Shown one piece after another: positions 1 through 8,638 of a stretch of DNA of 49,852 nucleotides (positions are counted from its first letter, which is position 1; every line of letters begins with the position of its first letter). Source of the DNA: Microcaldota archaeon (GTDB lineage: Archaea; Micrarchaeota; Micrarchaeia; Anstonellales; Bilamarchaeaceae). The position numbers were made by a program, and so were the translations under genes. The notes under the pieces were generated by a model. That model saw nothing but the letters and a program-made list of their open reading frames with translations. It ran no database searches and had not been told where the DNA came from. The stretch covers positions 1 through 49,852 of the forward strand of contig JACCLJ010000053.1 in the NCBI GenBank assembly GCA_013425425.1. Reading direction: 5' to 3'.

Positions 1-1
1 C

Positions 2-490
2 GAAAAGCTGATGAAGGAATTCAACCGCAAGGGGCTTGAAACGGTGTGCCTCCGCTATTTCAATGCATATGGGCCCCGCCAGGACCCGAATTCCCAATAC
101 AGCGGAGTGATAACGCGGTTCATCGGAAAAATGCTGAACGGCGAAAGCCCGCTCATATTCGGTGACGGGAACCAGACGAGGGACTTCGTTTTCGTTAACG
201 ACGTCGTAGAGGCAAATATTCTTGCCGCGGAGAAAAAAGGCGCTGCGGGCGAAGCATTCAACATCGCGACAGGCGTTCCGCTCACGATAAACCAGCTGGA
301 AGGAATACTCTCAGAGCTTACGAGCCATGACATCGACCCTGTTTATGCAGAGAAACGCGATGGCGACATCTACGATTCCTATGCGGACGTCTCGAAAGCG
401 AAGCGCCTGCTCGGCTTCGAGGCGGCCATGCCAATCGCAGAGGGGCTCGGGAAGACGGTCGAGTGGCAGCGAGGCCTTCAGGGCAAATAA
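2..490 (+). CDS. NAD-dependent sugar epimerase/dehydratase, C-terminal part
   Basis: C-terminal ~160 residues of an extended short-chain dehydrogenase/reductase acting on nucleotide sugars (UDP-glucose 4-epimerase or dTDP-glucose dehydratase type). The frame is open to the window edge, so the Rossmann glycine motif and the YxxxK catalytic pair lie upstream. Visible family motifs are YFNAYGPRQDP, followed by GDGNQTRDFVFVNDVV and AFNIATG, which shape the sugar-nucleotide pocket and the NAD-side end of the fold. The protein ends normally at a TAA. The substrate cannot be told from this half. A TATA-like TTTAAA lies immediately after the stop and probably serves the next gene. Confidence 0.85.
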   Translation, partial: EKLMKEFNRKGLETVCLRYFNAYGPRQDPNSQYSGVITRFIGKMLNGESPLIFGDGNQTRDFVFVNDVVEANILAAEKKGAAGEAFNIATGVPLTINQLEGILSELTSHDIDPVYAEKRDGDIYDSYADVSKAKRLLGFEAAMPIAEGLGKTVEWQRGLQGK

Positions 491-496
491 TTTAAA
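491..496 (+). promoter_or_regulatory. TATA box of purP
   Basis: TTTAAA sits directly after the epimerase stop codon, with its centre about 25 nt before the ATG at 519. That is the archaeal TATA-to-start distance, so the purP transcript is probably leaderless. No Shine-Dalgarno sequence is seen before the ATG, which agrees. Confidence 0.5.
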
Positions 497-518
497 CCTC
501 ATTTTGCTTATCTGGAAT

Positions 519-1607
519 ATGGAACACACGATAGCGACAATAGGAAGCCATTCCGCGCTCGATGTCTGCGAGGGTGCGAAGGCTGAAGGGTTCAAAACGC
601 TTGTTGCATGCCAGAAGGGAAGGGATTCCACTTATTCCTCTTATTACAAAACGAGAAAGCGCGGCGAGCAGGAAATAGGCGTCGTTGACGAAGTGCTCAT
701 GCTTGACAAATTCAGCGAGATGGCGAATGAAAAAAACCAAAAGTTAATGCTTGACAGGAAATGCGTATTCGTGCCGAACCGCTCCTTCGCGGTTTATGTC
801 GGCTATGACGCGATAGAAAAGAAATTCTCCGTGCCCGTCTTCGGCAACAAACGCCTTCTGAGGGCCGAGGAGAGGAACGTGGAAAAGGACCAGTATTACC
901 TGATGAAAAAGGCGGGCATACGGTTTCCGAAGCTGATAAAATCGCCGGACAGGATAGATACGCTCTGCATAGTGAAAGTGAGCGAGGCGAAAAGGAGCTA
1001 CGAGCGCGCGTTCTTCCTTGCAAGAAGCTCCGAGGAATATGTGGAAAAGAGCGAGGCGCTCCTCAGGGAAGGGAAAATAACGAAAGAGGGCCTGAGGAAT
1101 GCCAAGATAGAGGAATACGTCATCGGCGCGTACTTCAACTTCAATTTCTTCTACTCGCCGCTGCATGACGAAGTCGAGCTTCTCGGGATAGACACAAGAA
1201 GGCAGACGAATCTTGATGGATTTCTCCGCCTTCCGGCAGACAAGCAGCTCGAACTCCTGAGGCACACCCAGCCGAGCACCATAGAAACAGGACATATAGC
1301 CTGCACAATCCGCGAATCGCTCCTCCAGCAGGCGCTTGAGGCAGGAGATGCGCTCGCAGAGGCCGCGAAAAAAGAGTACGCGCCCGGCTTGATCGGTCCG
1401 TTCGCCTTGCAGGGCGCGATTGAAGAGCGCGATGGCGAGCATTTCGTATGCTTCGATGTTTCGCTTAGAATTCCCGGCTCACCGGGTACGCGCTTCACGC
1501 CGTATTCCGAATATCTCTTCAGGAAAAGCGTAAGCTTCGGCAGGCGCATTGCGATTGAAATAAAGGAAGCCGAGAAGAAGAACAGGATGGACGATGTCAC
1601 CACCTGA
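519..1607 (+). CDS. purP: FAICAR synthetase PurP (formate-dependent)
   Basis: 362-residue ATP-grasp enzyme recognised as archaeal PurP, which makes FAICAR from AICAR, formate and ATP at the next-to-last step of purine synthesis. Opening IATIGSHSALDVCEGAKAEG and the following AC-KGR segment are typical of the family, as are EYVIGAYFNFNFFYS and LLGIDTRRQTNLDG in the middle and GPFALQGAIE with CFDVSLRIPGSPGT near the end. Length matches the family. I chose the ATG at 519 because it begins at the conserved N-terminus and lies about 25 nt after a TATA box; the frame is open further upstream but overlaps the epimerase. The 3' end overlaps the next gene by 14 nt, so the two are probably co-transcribed. 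It implies a de novo purine pathway. Confidence 0.92.
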   Translation: MEHTIATIGSHSALDVCEGAKAEGFKTLVACQKGRDSTYSSYYKTRKRGEQEIGVVDEVLMLDKFSEMANEKNQKLMLDRKCVFVPNRSFAVYVGYDAIEKKFSVPVFGNKRLLRAEERNVEKDQYYLMKKAGIRFPKLIKSPDRIDTLCIVKVSEAKRSYERAFFLARSSEEYVEKSEALLREGKITKEGLRNAKIEEYVIGAYFNFNFFYSPLHDEVELLGIDTRRQTNLDGFLRLPADKQLELLRHTQPSTIETGHIACTIRESLLQQALEAGDALAEAAKKEYAPGLIGPFALQGAIEERDGEHFVCFDVSLRIPGSPGTRFTPYSEYLFRKSVSFGRRIAIEIKEAEKKNRMDDVTT

Positions 1608-2148
1608 AGCGCTGAGCGGCCCATGTGCGGAATGCAACGCGAGATGCTGCAGGAATTATACAATCACCATCACTGCGCGCGACCTTCTCCGCCTTATTGA
1701 TTATACGGAGAGCTTCGGCTGGATCGGAACGGCTTCAGCAAAGGGATTCGACCCCGCCCTCGCGCATTCGTTTACTCTTTTTGAAAATAATAAGCCCGGA
1801 AAATTCGTCCTCTGCCTGAAAAGGGACAGGAAGGAAACATGCGTTTTTCTTGGCAAGGGCAACCGATGCGCTGTTTATGCAGCGAGGCCGATGGTCTGCC
1901 GCACCTATCCCTTCAGAAAAGACGAAGGCAGCAGACTCGTTTACAAGAAGAATTACCGCTGCCCCGTTCAATGGAAAATCACCAGCACGCTCCGCAGGGA
2001 ATTCCTGAAAAACCTGGAACGGCAGAAGAAGGAGCTTGCGGAATACGGAAGATGGTGCGGGGAGTGGAATGCATCCGTAACCGAAGGCAGGGACCTCGCA
2101 TCCTTCATCGATTTCATGATTTCAAAAGCGAAAGCGGGAAGTTCCTGA
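1594..2148 (+). CDS. YkgJ-type cysteine-cluster protein
   Basis: 184-residue protein of the YkgJ/CxxCxxCC family (annotated as zinc- or iron-chelating, sometimes Fe-S oxidoreductase). The N-terminus has CAECNARCC, and a second cluster follows with C at 'CLKRDRKETCVFL', 'GNRCAVYAARPMVCRTYPF' and later 'NYRCPVQW', which together make the family's metal site. Biochemical function is unsettled across the family. The start ATG lies inside the last codons of purP (14-nt overlap), so the two share a transcript. Its 3' end overlaps the convergent HAD gene by 35 nt. The pairing with purP may simply be genome compaction. Confidence 0.85.
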   Translation: MSPPEALSGPCAECNARCCRNYTITITARDLLRLIDYTESFGWIGTASAKGFDPALAHSFTLFENNKPGKFVLCLKRDRKETCVFLGKGNRCAVYAARPMVCRTYPFRKDEGSRLVYKKNYRCPVQWKITSTLRREFLKNLERQKKELAEYGRWCGEWNASVTEGRDLASFIDFMISKAKAGSS

Positions 2149-2770
2149 AATCCTTTATCACGGCAAGCGCCTCATTTCTGTCTATGTATTCTACCGCAGG
2201 CGAGCGGGCAAGCACCACCTTCATGCCCGCGCTTTTTGCAGCCTTGAAGCCGGAAACGGAATCCTCAAAAGCAAGGCATTCGGCAGGCTTTACGCCGAGC
2301 CGTTTGGCTGCTTCAAGGAAAGCATCCGGATAGGGTTTGCGTTTTTCATAATCCCCGCTGCCGATTATACTGTCGAAATATTTCCCGAGCCCGAGCACGG
2401 AAAGCGCGAGAATTATATTCTCCCTGTGGCCCCCTGAAACCACCGCGGTTTTGATTCCATTCCCCCTGAGCATTTTGAGGAATTCCCCCACGCCGGCCTT
2501 CGCTTTCACCTCTCCCTTCTCAACAAGTCCGCCGTAAGCCTTCTTCCTTTTTTCCACGTACTCTTCTATCTTTTTCGCATCCGTTATGCCAGCCTCGCCG
2601 AGCAGCACGGTGAAGATGTTCCTCGAGCCCGTGCCTGCGAATTCCCGGTACCATCTCTTTTCATCAACGCTTATGCCAAGCGGCTTGAGGAACTGCATGA
2701 ACGTCCTGTGGTGCACAGGCTCGGAATCCACAACCACACCGTCGAAATCGAACAGCACCGCCTTTATCAT
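2114..2770 (-). CDS. HAD-superfamily phosphatase, beta-phosphoglucomutase-like
   Basis: About 218-residue HAD subfamily IA hydrolase. Motif I is FDFDGVVVDSEP (nucleophile and acid Asp), motif II the Ser of VVSGG, motif III the Lys of EKRKPYPDAF, and motif IV LAFEDSVSGFKAA. The cap is the small helical type of beta-phosphoglucomutase and phosphoglycolate phosphatase. The substrate cannot be predicted. I start at the Met of MIKAVLFDFDG (2770); a Met five codons upstream (2785) is possible but extends past the usual N-terminus. Transcribed away from the lipoprotein gene at 2844; both use the AT-rich spacer containing CCTTAAATAA at 2793-2802. Confidence 0.87.
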   Translation of the reverse strand: MIKAVLFDFDGVVVDSEPVHHRTFMQFLKPLGISVDEKRWYREFAGTGSRNIFTVLLGEAGITDAKKIEEYVEKRKKAYGGLVEKGEVKAKAGVGEFLKMLRGNGIKTAVVSGGHRENIILALSVLGLGKYFDSIIGSGDYEKRKPYPDAFLEAAKRLGVKPAECLAFEDSVSGFKAAKSAGMKVVLARSPAVEYIDRNEALAVIKDFRNFPLSLLKS

Positions 2771-2843
2771 AAGGAACCCAGCCATATTCTAACCTTAAAT
2801 AAGTATTTTAAAGATGGCTATGCAAATATTAGACGTGGTTAAA

Positions 2844-3551
2844 ATGAGAAACATTATCCTTGTTTTTGGGGTTCTTATGCTGTTTTTCGGTTGCATCGGC
2901 GGCGAGCAGCCGCAGGCGCCGCAGGAAAACATAACGCCTCCGCCTGCTCCGCCGGCGGTTCCGTCTTTCGTCATAGTAAGCCCGGATGAAGGCGCGGTGC
3001 TCTCAACCGGAGCGGCTTACGGTTCCGTGGATATCCTTCTCAGCACTTCCAATCTCATCATCAAGCCGGAGGGAAGCATGCCGAACAACGTCGGAGAAGG
3101 GCATTTCGCGGTTTCCATAGACGGCGGCGCGCCAGTCCACATATTCAGCAAAGCATATACCCTGGAGGGCGTCGAGCCGGGGTCGCATACGCTCAGGATA
3201 GAGCTGGTCCATAACGACCATTCCTCATATTCGCCATCCATAGCCAAGACGGTAAACTTCTACATGGAAAAAACCGTGACGGAATACGTCCCGCAGGACT
3301 ATACGGTAACGATACGCGATTTCTCCTACGACCCGGAAACGATAACGGTTAATGCCGGGGACAGGATTACGTGGGTGAATGGGGGAGCATATCCTAGGTC
3401 GGCAACCTACACGGGAGTATTCGATACTGAAATTATCGGGCCAGGCGTAAGCGCAACCGTCACGATGGACGTTCCACCCGGAACTTACGAATATTACGCG
3501 CTCACGCACATGGCGATGAAAGGAACGGTAATTGTTGAAAGGCCCGGCTAG
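2844..3551 (+). CDS. Lipoprotein with two beta domains, cupredoxin-like C-terminus
   Basis: 235-residue envelope protein. A hydrophobic signal ends in the lipobox-like LMLFFGC, so lipid attachment at the Cys is likely; a Pro-rich linker follows. Residues ~35-140 form a beta domain resembling DUF4399-type modules (EGHFAVSIDGGAPVH, EGVEPGSHTLRIEL). Residues ~150-235 have the plastocyanin/cupredoxin layout: FSYDPETITVNAGDRITWVN and PPGTYEYYALTHMAMKGTVI. The usual copper ligands are partly lost: Arg replaces the first His after 'AYP' and Ala replaces the Cys, while the second His and the Met remain. A normal blue copper site is therefore unlikely. I start at 2844, the Met before the signal; an upstream in-frame Met at 2814 would spoil it. 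Confidence 0.8.
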   Translation: MRNIILVFGVLMLFFGCIGGEQPQAPQENITPPPAPPAVPSFVIVSPDEGAVLSTGAAYGSVDILLSTSNLIIKPEGSMPNNVGEGHFAVSIDGGAPVHIFSKAYTLEGVEPGSHTLRIELVHNDHSSYSPSIAKTVNFYMEKTVTEYVPQDYTVTIRDFSYDPETITVNAGDRITWVNGGAYPRSATYTGVFDTEIIGPGVSATVTMDVPPGTYEYYALTHMAMKGTVIVERPG

Positions 3552-3609
3552 CGGCATTTTTCCTTTGATTTTTTATTCGTTTTCTGCCAATCTATCAGTG
3601 GGTTTTCAG

Positions 3610-4614
3610 ATGGGTGAAGGGGAAGGAGCAATTGCCATTGACGGAGAGACAATCCGCCGCTACGAGAACGCACATTATGGAATCGCAGGCAGGCATTCCG
3701 CGGTCCAGATATGCGGCTGGACTAGAAAATCGCTCCGCGGGCAGGGAGTATGCTACAAGCAGAAATTCTACGGCATCGACTGCCACCGCTGCGCCCAGAT
3801 GAGCCCGGCATTCGCGTTCTGCCAGGAATGCTGCGTTCACTGCTGGCGGCCTGCGGAATGGATGAAGAAGATAAAGATGGGCGAAAGGGAAACCGACCCG
3901 CCGCAGCTCATCATAGATAAAATCGTGGAAAAAAGAAAACTGCTCGTGTGCGGAATAGGCGGGGCCGGTGACGCGGACAGAAAGCGGTTTGACGAGAGCT
4001 TCAAAAAATTCCCATCCCACTGGGCGATCTCGCTTTCGGGCGAGCCCACCATTTATCCGAAGCTTGGCGAATTGATAAAACTTCTTAGGAAAAACAAGGA
4101 AGTGCGGAGCATCTTCCTCGTCACGAACGGCCAGGAGCCGCAGGCGCTTGCAGCGCTTAAGAGGCGGAAGGCGCTTCCCACGCAGCTTTACGTTTCAATC
4201 AGCGCACCGTGCGAAGAACTTTTCAAAAAACTCAACCGCTCCGTTTACCGGGACGGATGGAAGCGCCTGCAGAAAACGCTGGCGATGCTCAAGACGCTAG
4301 GCTGCAGGACTGTCGTGCGGCTTACGCTCATACGCGGCGTGAACGATTTCGATGCGCACCTGCGCGAATATGCAACGATGCTCGAAACATCAGGGCCGGA
4401 TTTCATCGAGGTGAAGTCATACATGCATCTCGGGCTTTCAAGGGAGCGGCTGGAGAGGGACAACATGGCACCGCACGATTATGTCAAGGCATGGACGAGA
4501 AAACTCGTCGCAGTGATACCCTCTTACCGCACGGAAGACGAAGATTGGGCCTCGAGGATAGTCCTGCTAAAGCGGAAGGGCTCGAAATTCGGCAATATGA
4601 TAAAAAATCCATGA
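3610..4614 (+). CDS. taw1: tRNA 4-demethylwyosine synthase Taw1
   Basis: 334-residue radical SAM enzyme that condenses pyruvate carbons onto N1-methylguanosine-37 of tRNA-Phe to make 4-demethylwyosine, the tricyclic core of wybutosine-type bases. The CX3CX2C cluster is seen in 'AFCQECCVHCWRP', preceded by the TYW1-specific YGIDCHRCAQMSPA, where the cysteines of the second [4Fe-4S] cluster lie. Later signatures are AISLSGEPTIYPKLGEL, FLVTNGQ and IEVKSYMHLG. The ATG at 3610 gives the standard length; an upstream extension lacks similarity. It is followed after 21 nt by the secretion ATPase gene, probably on one transcript. It implies wyosine-modified tRNA-Phe. Confidence 0.93.
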   Translation: MGEGEGAIAIDGETIRRYENAHYGIAGRHSAVQICGWTRKSLRGQGVCYKQKFYGIDCHRCAQMSPAFAFCQECCVHCWRPAEWMKKIKMGERETDPPQLIIDKIVEKRKLLVCGIGGAGDADRKRFDESFKKFPSHWAISLSGEPTIYPKLGELIKLLRKNKEVRSIFLVTNGQEPQALAALKRRKALPTQLYVSISAPCEELFKKLNRSVYRDGWKRLQKTLAMLKTLGCRTVVRLTLIRGVNDFDAHLREYATMLETSGPDFIEVKSYMHLGLSRERLERDNMAPHDYVKAWTRKLVAVIPSYRTEDEDWASRIVLLKRKGSKFGNMIKNP

Positions 4615-4635
4615 CGAAATGGCGGGGAACATAAG

Positions 4636-6000
4636 ATGCTGGGATGGAAGATACTCAAGGAGGGCGATTACCGGGTCAGTCTCCCGAGGCTCAGCGATGC
4701 CGAAGAGCAGATGATAGAGAGGGCGGAGGAGCGCTTCAGGGAGGCCGCGCGCGTCCGCGAGCTTGGCAGCGAAAAGGAAAGCGAGGCGCTCGTAAGGAAC
4801 CTGCTCATTTCAGCAGCGGAAGAGGACGGCATAGCGCTCGACAGGGAACAGCTCGATTACCTCTCACGCGCCGCCTTCCTGCACATATACGCATTCGCAT
4901 TCATGGACCTTCTTGTAGCCGACCCGGATATCGAGGAGATAAGCGTCATAGGGACAAACAAGCCGGTTTACGTTTACGTGAAAAACCAGGGGTGGAAGAG
5001 CGTCAACGCATGCTTCACGAGCGAGAAGGCGATAGCGGACGTAGCCAACAAGATGGCGCGTGGCCTCGGAAGGCACATAACCATGCAGAACCCGAGGCTC
5101 GACGCGATGCTGCCGGACGGCTCGAGGCTGCACGCTTCCCTCCCGCCCATCTCGCAGGGCGAGATAACCATACGGAAATTCAGGCAGAGGCCATTCTCCC
5201 CAAGGGAGCTTTTCGAGCTGAAGTCCACTACTGCCGAGGCCCTCGCTTTTCTCTCGCTGGTCATGCAAGGCGACAACTCCGTTCTTATCGGCGGGAATAC
5301 CGGCTCCGGAAAAACAACGCTCCTGAACGCATTGTTCTCGTTCGTTCCGGCAAACGAGAGGATACTGATTGCAGAGGAAACTCCCGAGATAAACGTTCCG
5401 CACAGCCACCAGCTGAGGCTCGTTGCGAACCGCGACATGGAGATCGGCCTCAAGGACCTGATGTATGATACGCTCAGGATGAGGCCCGACCGCATGATTG
5501 TCGGGGAAGTGAGGACCAAGCCGGAATTCGAGGCGCTTTTCGACGTCCTTCTTGCGGGGCAGGCAAGGGGCTGCTACGCGACGTTGCATTCGCAGGGCGC
5601 GGCCGAGGCATGCCAGCGCATAAGGAGCTTCGGCATAAACGAGAGGGACATGGAAAGCGCGGACTGCATCGTCATACAGAGGCGCATGCTTCTTTACGAT
5701 CCGAAGAAAAGGAAGAATGTTGAAGTAAGAAGGATGACCGAGATAGCGGAGATGGACAACGGGCCGAAGCAGCTGTTTTTCCTTGACAGGAAGACGGGGA
5801 GCCTGAGGTTCAAAACCGGAGGGAAGCTCCTCGGCAGGATTGCGGACGGCTTCGGCATGAGCGCGAGGGAGATAAAAGCCGAAATGGAGATGAGAAAGAA
5901 GCTGATTACCGGCCTCGAGCGCGAATTCCAAGGGTTTTACGCCGGCCTGCAGAAGAAGCTTTACGGAATCGTGGAAGTGCAGGGTGACGGAAAGCAATGA
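4636..6000 (+). CDS. Type II/IV secretion-type ATPase (GspE/TadA/FlaI family)
   Basis: 454-residue cytoplasmic motor ATPase for archaeal pilus or secretion machines. After a helical N-terminal domain, residues ~90-190 match the N-terminal ATPase subdomain (LVADPDIEEISVIGTNKPV; GRHITMQNPRLDAMLPDGSR). The Walker A loop GGNTGSGKTT is at about residues 217-226. The Asp box is RILIAEETPEIN, the Walker B segment RPDRMIVGEVR, and the His box ATLHSQG. The next gene overlaps by 4 nt (ATGA) and encodes its membrane partner. No prepilin or peptidase gene is in the window, so whether it drives pilus assembly, an archaellum-like motor or DNA uptake is unknown. Confidence 0.92.
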   Translation: MLGWKILKEGDYRVSLPRLSDAEEQMIERAEERFREAARVRELGSEKESEALVRNLLISAAEEDGIALDREQLDYLSRAAFLHIYAFAFMDLLVADPDIEEISVIGTNKPVYVYVKNQGWKSVNACFTSEKAIADVANKMARGLGRHITMQNPRLDAMLPDGSRLHASLPPISQGEITIRKFRQRPFSPRELFELKSTTAEALAFLSLVMQGDNSVLIGGNTGSGKTTLLNALFSFVPANERILIAEETPEINVPHSHQLRLVANRDMEIGLKDLMYDTLRMRPDRMIVGEVRTKPEFEALFDVLLAGQARGCYATLHSQGAAEACQRIRSFGINERDMESADCIVIQRRMLLYDPKKRKNVEVRRMTEIAEMDNGPKQLFFLDRKTGSLRFKTGGKLLGRIADGFGMSAREIKAEMEMRKKLITGLEREFQGFYAGLQKKLYGIVEVQGDGKQ

Positions 6001-7592
6001 GCCTTCTCGATTTTATCGCGGGCAACGCGCATGCTTTCCCGGAAGTCGGGGTGGGAAGCAGGATGCTCAAGCCCCTTACCATACTTTATCCGGACGCGGA
6101 CGAACACCGCTATGCCGGCGCGGCGGTTTTCATCTCGCTTTTCCTGTCGGTGTTCGCCTTCATCGTTTCGCTTTTCCTCTTCCAGGAAGTTGCGCTGGCG
6201 GTTTTTCCCGTTTCCTTTCTCGCTTTTTTCATCTTCCTGCTCGCCCTTCCCTCATTCGAGCTTAACAGGCGCTCGAAAGTGATGGAGGCGGAGATGCCAT
6301 TTGCGCTCAGGACGATGGGCATGTTCATAAACATGAAGATACCCTTCATGAAATCCCTTACCCTCGTCTCCGAAGAAGAAGGCGAAACGGCAAGGGAATT
6401 GAGAGGGGTCGTGAGGGACGTCAACAGCGGCGTGACCGTTGAAAAGGCGTTCTCCCGCTTAGCCGTATCGTTCAACTCCCTTCCCATAAAGCGCTCCATC
6501 TCCCAGATTCTTTCCGCATACGAAGTCGGAGGGTCCGGGACCGAGATAAAAAGGATAGGCGACGAATTGCTTTCAGTCCAGCAGCACCAGCTCAGGGAGC
6601 ATGCATCGAAAAGCGCGATATTCGGGATGCTCTTCATAATGACGTCCGCAATACTCCCCACGTTCTTTCTCGTTTACGTTATCCTCGGCAAATTCGGGGT
6701 AGGCGGCGCGGTTCCGGAAGCCGGAATAGCAGTCGCGCTCCTGCTTGTTTTTCCGGCCATAAGCGTTCTCCTCCTTCTGCTCAGCAAATCGTCCGTTCCG
6801 TACTCTCCGCTCGCGTCGCGCGGAAGCGCGATGGATATGATGGTGCTCCTGCCGGCGCTGCTGTTCGTCTTCTCATTCCTCTTTCTCGATGGAAGTGCCC
6901 GCCTGATCGCAATCGCAATAGGCACCGCCGTGATGCTCTGGGCGGTTTACAATTCCTACATGAGGGAAAAGAGGACCGAGGAGATAGAGCAGTATCTTCC
7001 GGATGCGCTTTTCACGGTATCCGCGCTTCCGAAATCCACAAGGATAGAAAAGATTTTCGAGGGCATAGAGAAAGGCGGCTACGGCGCCCTTTCCGAAGAG
7101 GCCGCAAAATCGAAAAGGCAGCTTGCGATGAATATTGGGACGGACGCCGTCCTTGAGGACCTGTGGAAACGCAACGAGTCGCCAGCGCTGCGGAAGGCAT
7201 GCACGATGCTGAAGCACGTTTTCGACGCCAACGCCTTCGGCCAGCTCCACAGCATAGCAGAGGACCTGCTCAAGAATTTCGAGATAAAAAGGGAGCGGGC
7301 GAACCTCCTGTCGATGCAGAAGTACACTATACTGTTCGGCGGTCTTCTCATACCGATGATACTGAAGATAGCATTATCGCTCATCGGCAGCCTGGTGGAA
7401 TTCTTCAGCGACCCGTCTGCGCCCCAGCTGATTGCGTATACCCTGTCGCTCATCCCGGCCTATCTCATAATATACTCGCTGGTATCTTCATTCTACATCG
7501 CAGACATCGAAGGAAAGAAATCGCGCGCGGCGGTATACTTCCTCCTGCTGGCGGCGGTTAGCCTATTAACCTTTACTTTCGTAAATTTCTAG
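5997..7592 (+). CDS. TadC/FlaJ-type membrane platform protein
   Basis: 531-residue polytopic membrane protein of the type II secretion F/TadC family, the platform on which the preceding ATPase acts. Two hydrophobic helices lie at ~40-90, followed by a cytoplasmic F domain (MPFALRTMGMFINMKIPFMKSL ... FNSLPIKRSISQILSAYEVGGSGTEI, taken in two parts). A central membrane cluster spans ~205-320 and a second, more diverged F domain ~330-440. Further helices occupy ~442-530. Two tandem F domains separated by membrane helices are usual for archaeal FlaJ/TadC proteins of this length. Its start overlaps the ATPase stop in ATGA, indicating translational coupling. Confidence 0.9.
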   Translation: MSLLDFIAGNAHAFPEVGVGSRMLKPLTILYPDADEHRYAGAAVFISLFLSVFAFIVSLFLFQEVALAVFPVSFLAFFIFLLALPSFELNRRSKVMEAEMPFALRTMGMFINMKIPFMKSLTLVSEEEGETARELRGVVRDVNSGVTVEKAFSRLAVSFNSLPIKRSISQILSAYEVGGSGTEIKRIGDELLSVQQHQLREHASKSAIFGMLFIMTSAILPTFFLVYVILGKFGVGGAVPEAGIAVALLLVFPAISVLLLLLSKSSVPYSPLASRGSAMDMMVLLPALLFVFSFLFLDGSARLIAIAIGTAVMLWAVYNSYMREKRTEEIEQYLPDALFTVSALPKSTRIEKIFEGIEKGGYGALSEEAAKSKRQLAMNIGTDAVLEDLWKRNESPALRKACTMLKHVFDANAFGQLHSIAEDLLKNFEIKRERANLLSMQKYTILFGGLLIPMILKIALSLIGSLVEFFSDPSAPQLIAYTLSLIPAYLIIYSLVSSFYIADIEGKKSRAAVYFLLLAAVSLLTFTFVNF

Positions 7593-7601
7593 GCTGGTTT
7601 G

Positions 7602-8072
7602 ATGGACGCGCTATCCTCTTTCGCATTCAACATCAACAATGAACTGCTTACTTCAGCCAGCCGCATCCTCGATAATTACGTGGTTTTCGCGCTGATCGTG
7701 ATAACGCTGGTCCTGGTTGCGGAAAAAAGGAACCCGAAGCGCGTGAAGATTTTCAGCGCCCTTTTGCTGGCAACGGTTTTCGCCGTCATCATAAAATCAG
7801 CCATCGGAATGGAGCGGCCGTGCACCTCCATGGGGCTCGATGGATGCCCGTCCGATTATTCCTTCCCGAGCGTCCATGCGGCCGTCGCGTTCACGCTCAT
7901 GGTCTCGTTCCTCGACAAGAAAAGCTACTGGTTTTTCACGCTCTTCGCGCTCTTCGTGTCTTTCACGCGCCTCGTGCTTGCGGCGCACAGCTTCATAGAC
8001 ATAGCCGGCGCCCTGCCGGTCGCGCTCATCACCTATTATATGGTGGATGTCCTCTGGAGGAGGTTTTTCTGA
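7602..8072 (+). CDS. PAP2-family membrane phosphatase
   Basis: 156-residue integral membrane phosphatase of the PAP2/undecaprenyl-pyrophosphatase superfamily. All three catalytic motifs are visible: K-S-A-I-G-M-E-R-P (motif 1), YSFPSVHAA (motif 2, with the catalytic His) and TRLVLAAHSFIDIAGA (motif 3, Arg-x5-His-x3-Asp). Four or five membrane helices are predicted by eye. Likely substrates are polyprenyl (dolichyl) pyrophosphate or phosphatidate. The ATG at 7602 follows the TadC stop by 9 nt. Its stop shares one base with the next start (TGATG); the partner is a polyprenol kinase-like protein, so both may work on the lipid carrier pool. Confidence 0.87.
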   Translation: MDALSSFAFNINNELLTSASRILDNYVVFALIVITLVLVAEKRNPKRVKIFSALLLATVFAVIIKSAIGMERPCTSMGLDGCPSDYSFPSVHAAVAFTLMVSFLDKKSYWFFTLFALFVSFTRLVLAAHSFIDIAGALPVALITYYMVDVLWRRFF

Positions 8073-8638
8073 TGGAAAACCGGGAGTTCAGGCGCCAGAC
8101 AATCCACCTTCTTCTCGGCCTGCTCGCAGTCGCGGTCCTGCTGCTTTACGGGAGAGGATTCCTCATCGCGTTCACATTCTTCACGGTAATCATCGGCCTT
8201 TTCCTTGTCAACCTCTCGCTGCGCGGCAAAAAAATCTCCCTTGTGGAATGGTTCATACGGAATTTCGAAAGGGATGAGGTGCTGTTCCCCGGATGGGGCT
8301 CCGCCTGCTATGCGACCGGCGTCCTTCTCATCGCAACGTTCCTTAGCGACGTAAACGCAATCGCCGCATCGCTGGTGATAATCGGCGTGGGCGACAGCGT
8401 TTCAACGCTTGTTGGCATGCGCGGCAGGATCCGTTTTCCCTACAACCGGAAAAAAACGCTCGAGGGCAGCATCGCATTCTTCCTTTCGTCGCTTCCCGCA
8501 TATCTCTTTGTCGGAGCCGCCATAATCCCTGCTGCTCTCATCGCTGCATTCGTGGAAAGCCTGGACCTCGGGATGGATGACAACATAACCGTGCCGGTTG
8601 CGGCAGTATTGTTTTTCCTTATTATGGGGGCGGGCTGA
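8072..8638 (+). CDS. Dolichol/polyprenol kinase-like membrane protein
   Basis: 188-residue polytopic membrane protein of the SEC59/VTE5 and CDP-archaeol-synthase-like fold group. The diagnostic segment is IIGVGDSVSTLVGMRG followed by KKTLEGSIAFFLSSL, corresponding to the GDxxAxxxG...KxxxGS signature of CTP-dependent prenol kinases and cytidylyltransferases. Five to six hydrophobic helices are visible. The ATG at 8072 has a strong ribosome-binding site, GGAGGAGG at about 8056-8063, inside the end of the PAP2 gene, which fixes the start. Activity could be dolichol kinase, phytol-type kinase or CDP-lipid synthesis; the pairing with a PAP2 phosphatase favours a role in dolichyl phosphate recycling (inference). 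Confidence 0.77.
   Translation: MENREFRRQTIHLLLGLLAVAVLLLYGRGFLIAFTFFTVIIGLFLVNLSLRGKKISLVEWFIRNFERDEVLFPGWGSACYATGVLLIATFLSDVNAIAASLVIIGVGDSVSTLVGMRGRIRFPYNRKKTLEGSIAFFLSSLPAYLFVGAAIIPAALIAAFVESLDLGMDDNITVPVAAVLFFLIMGAG

Noticed and set aside
4864..5997. 377-codon minus-strand frame
   Set aside because: Antisense shadow of the secretion ATPase, which has complete Walker motifs.
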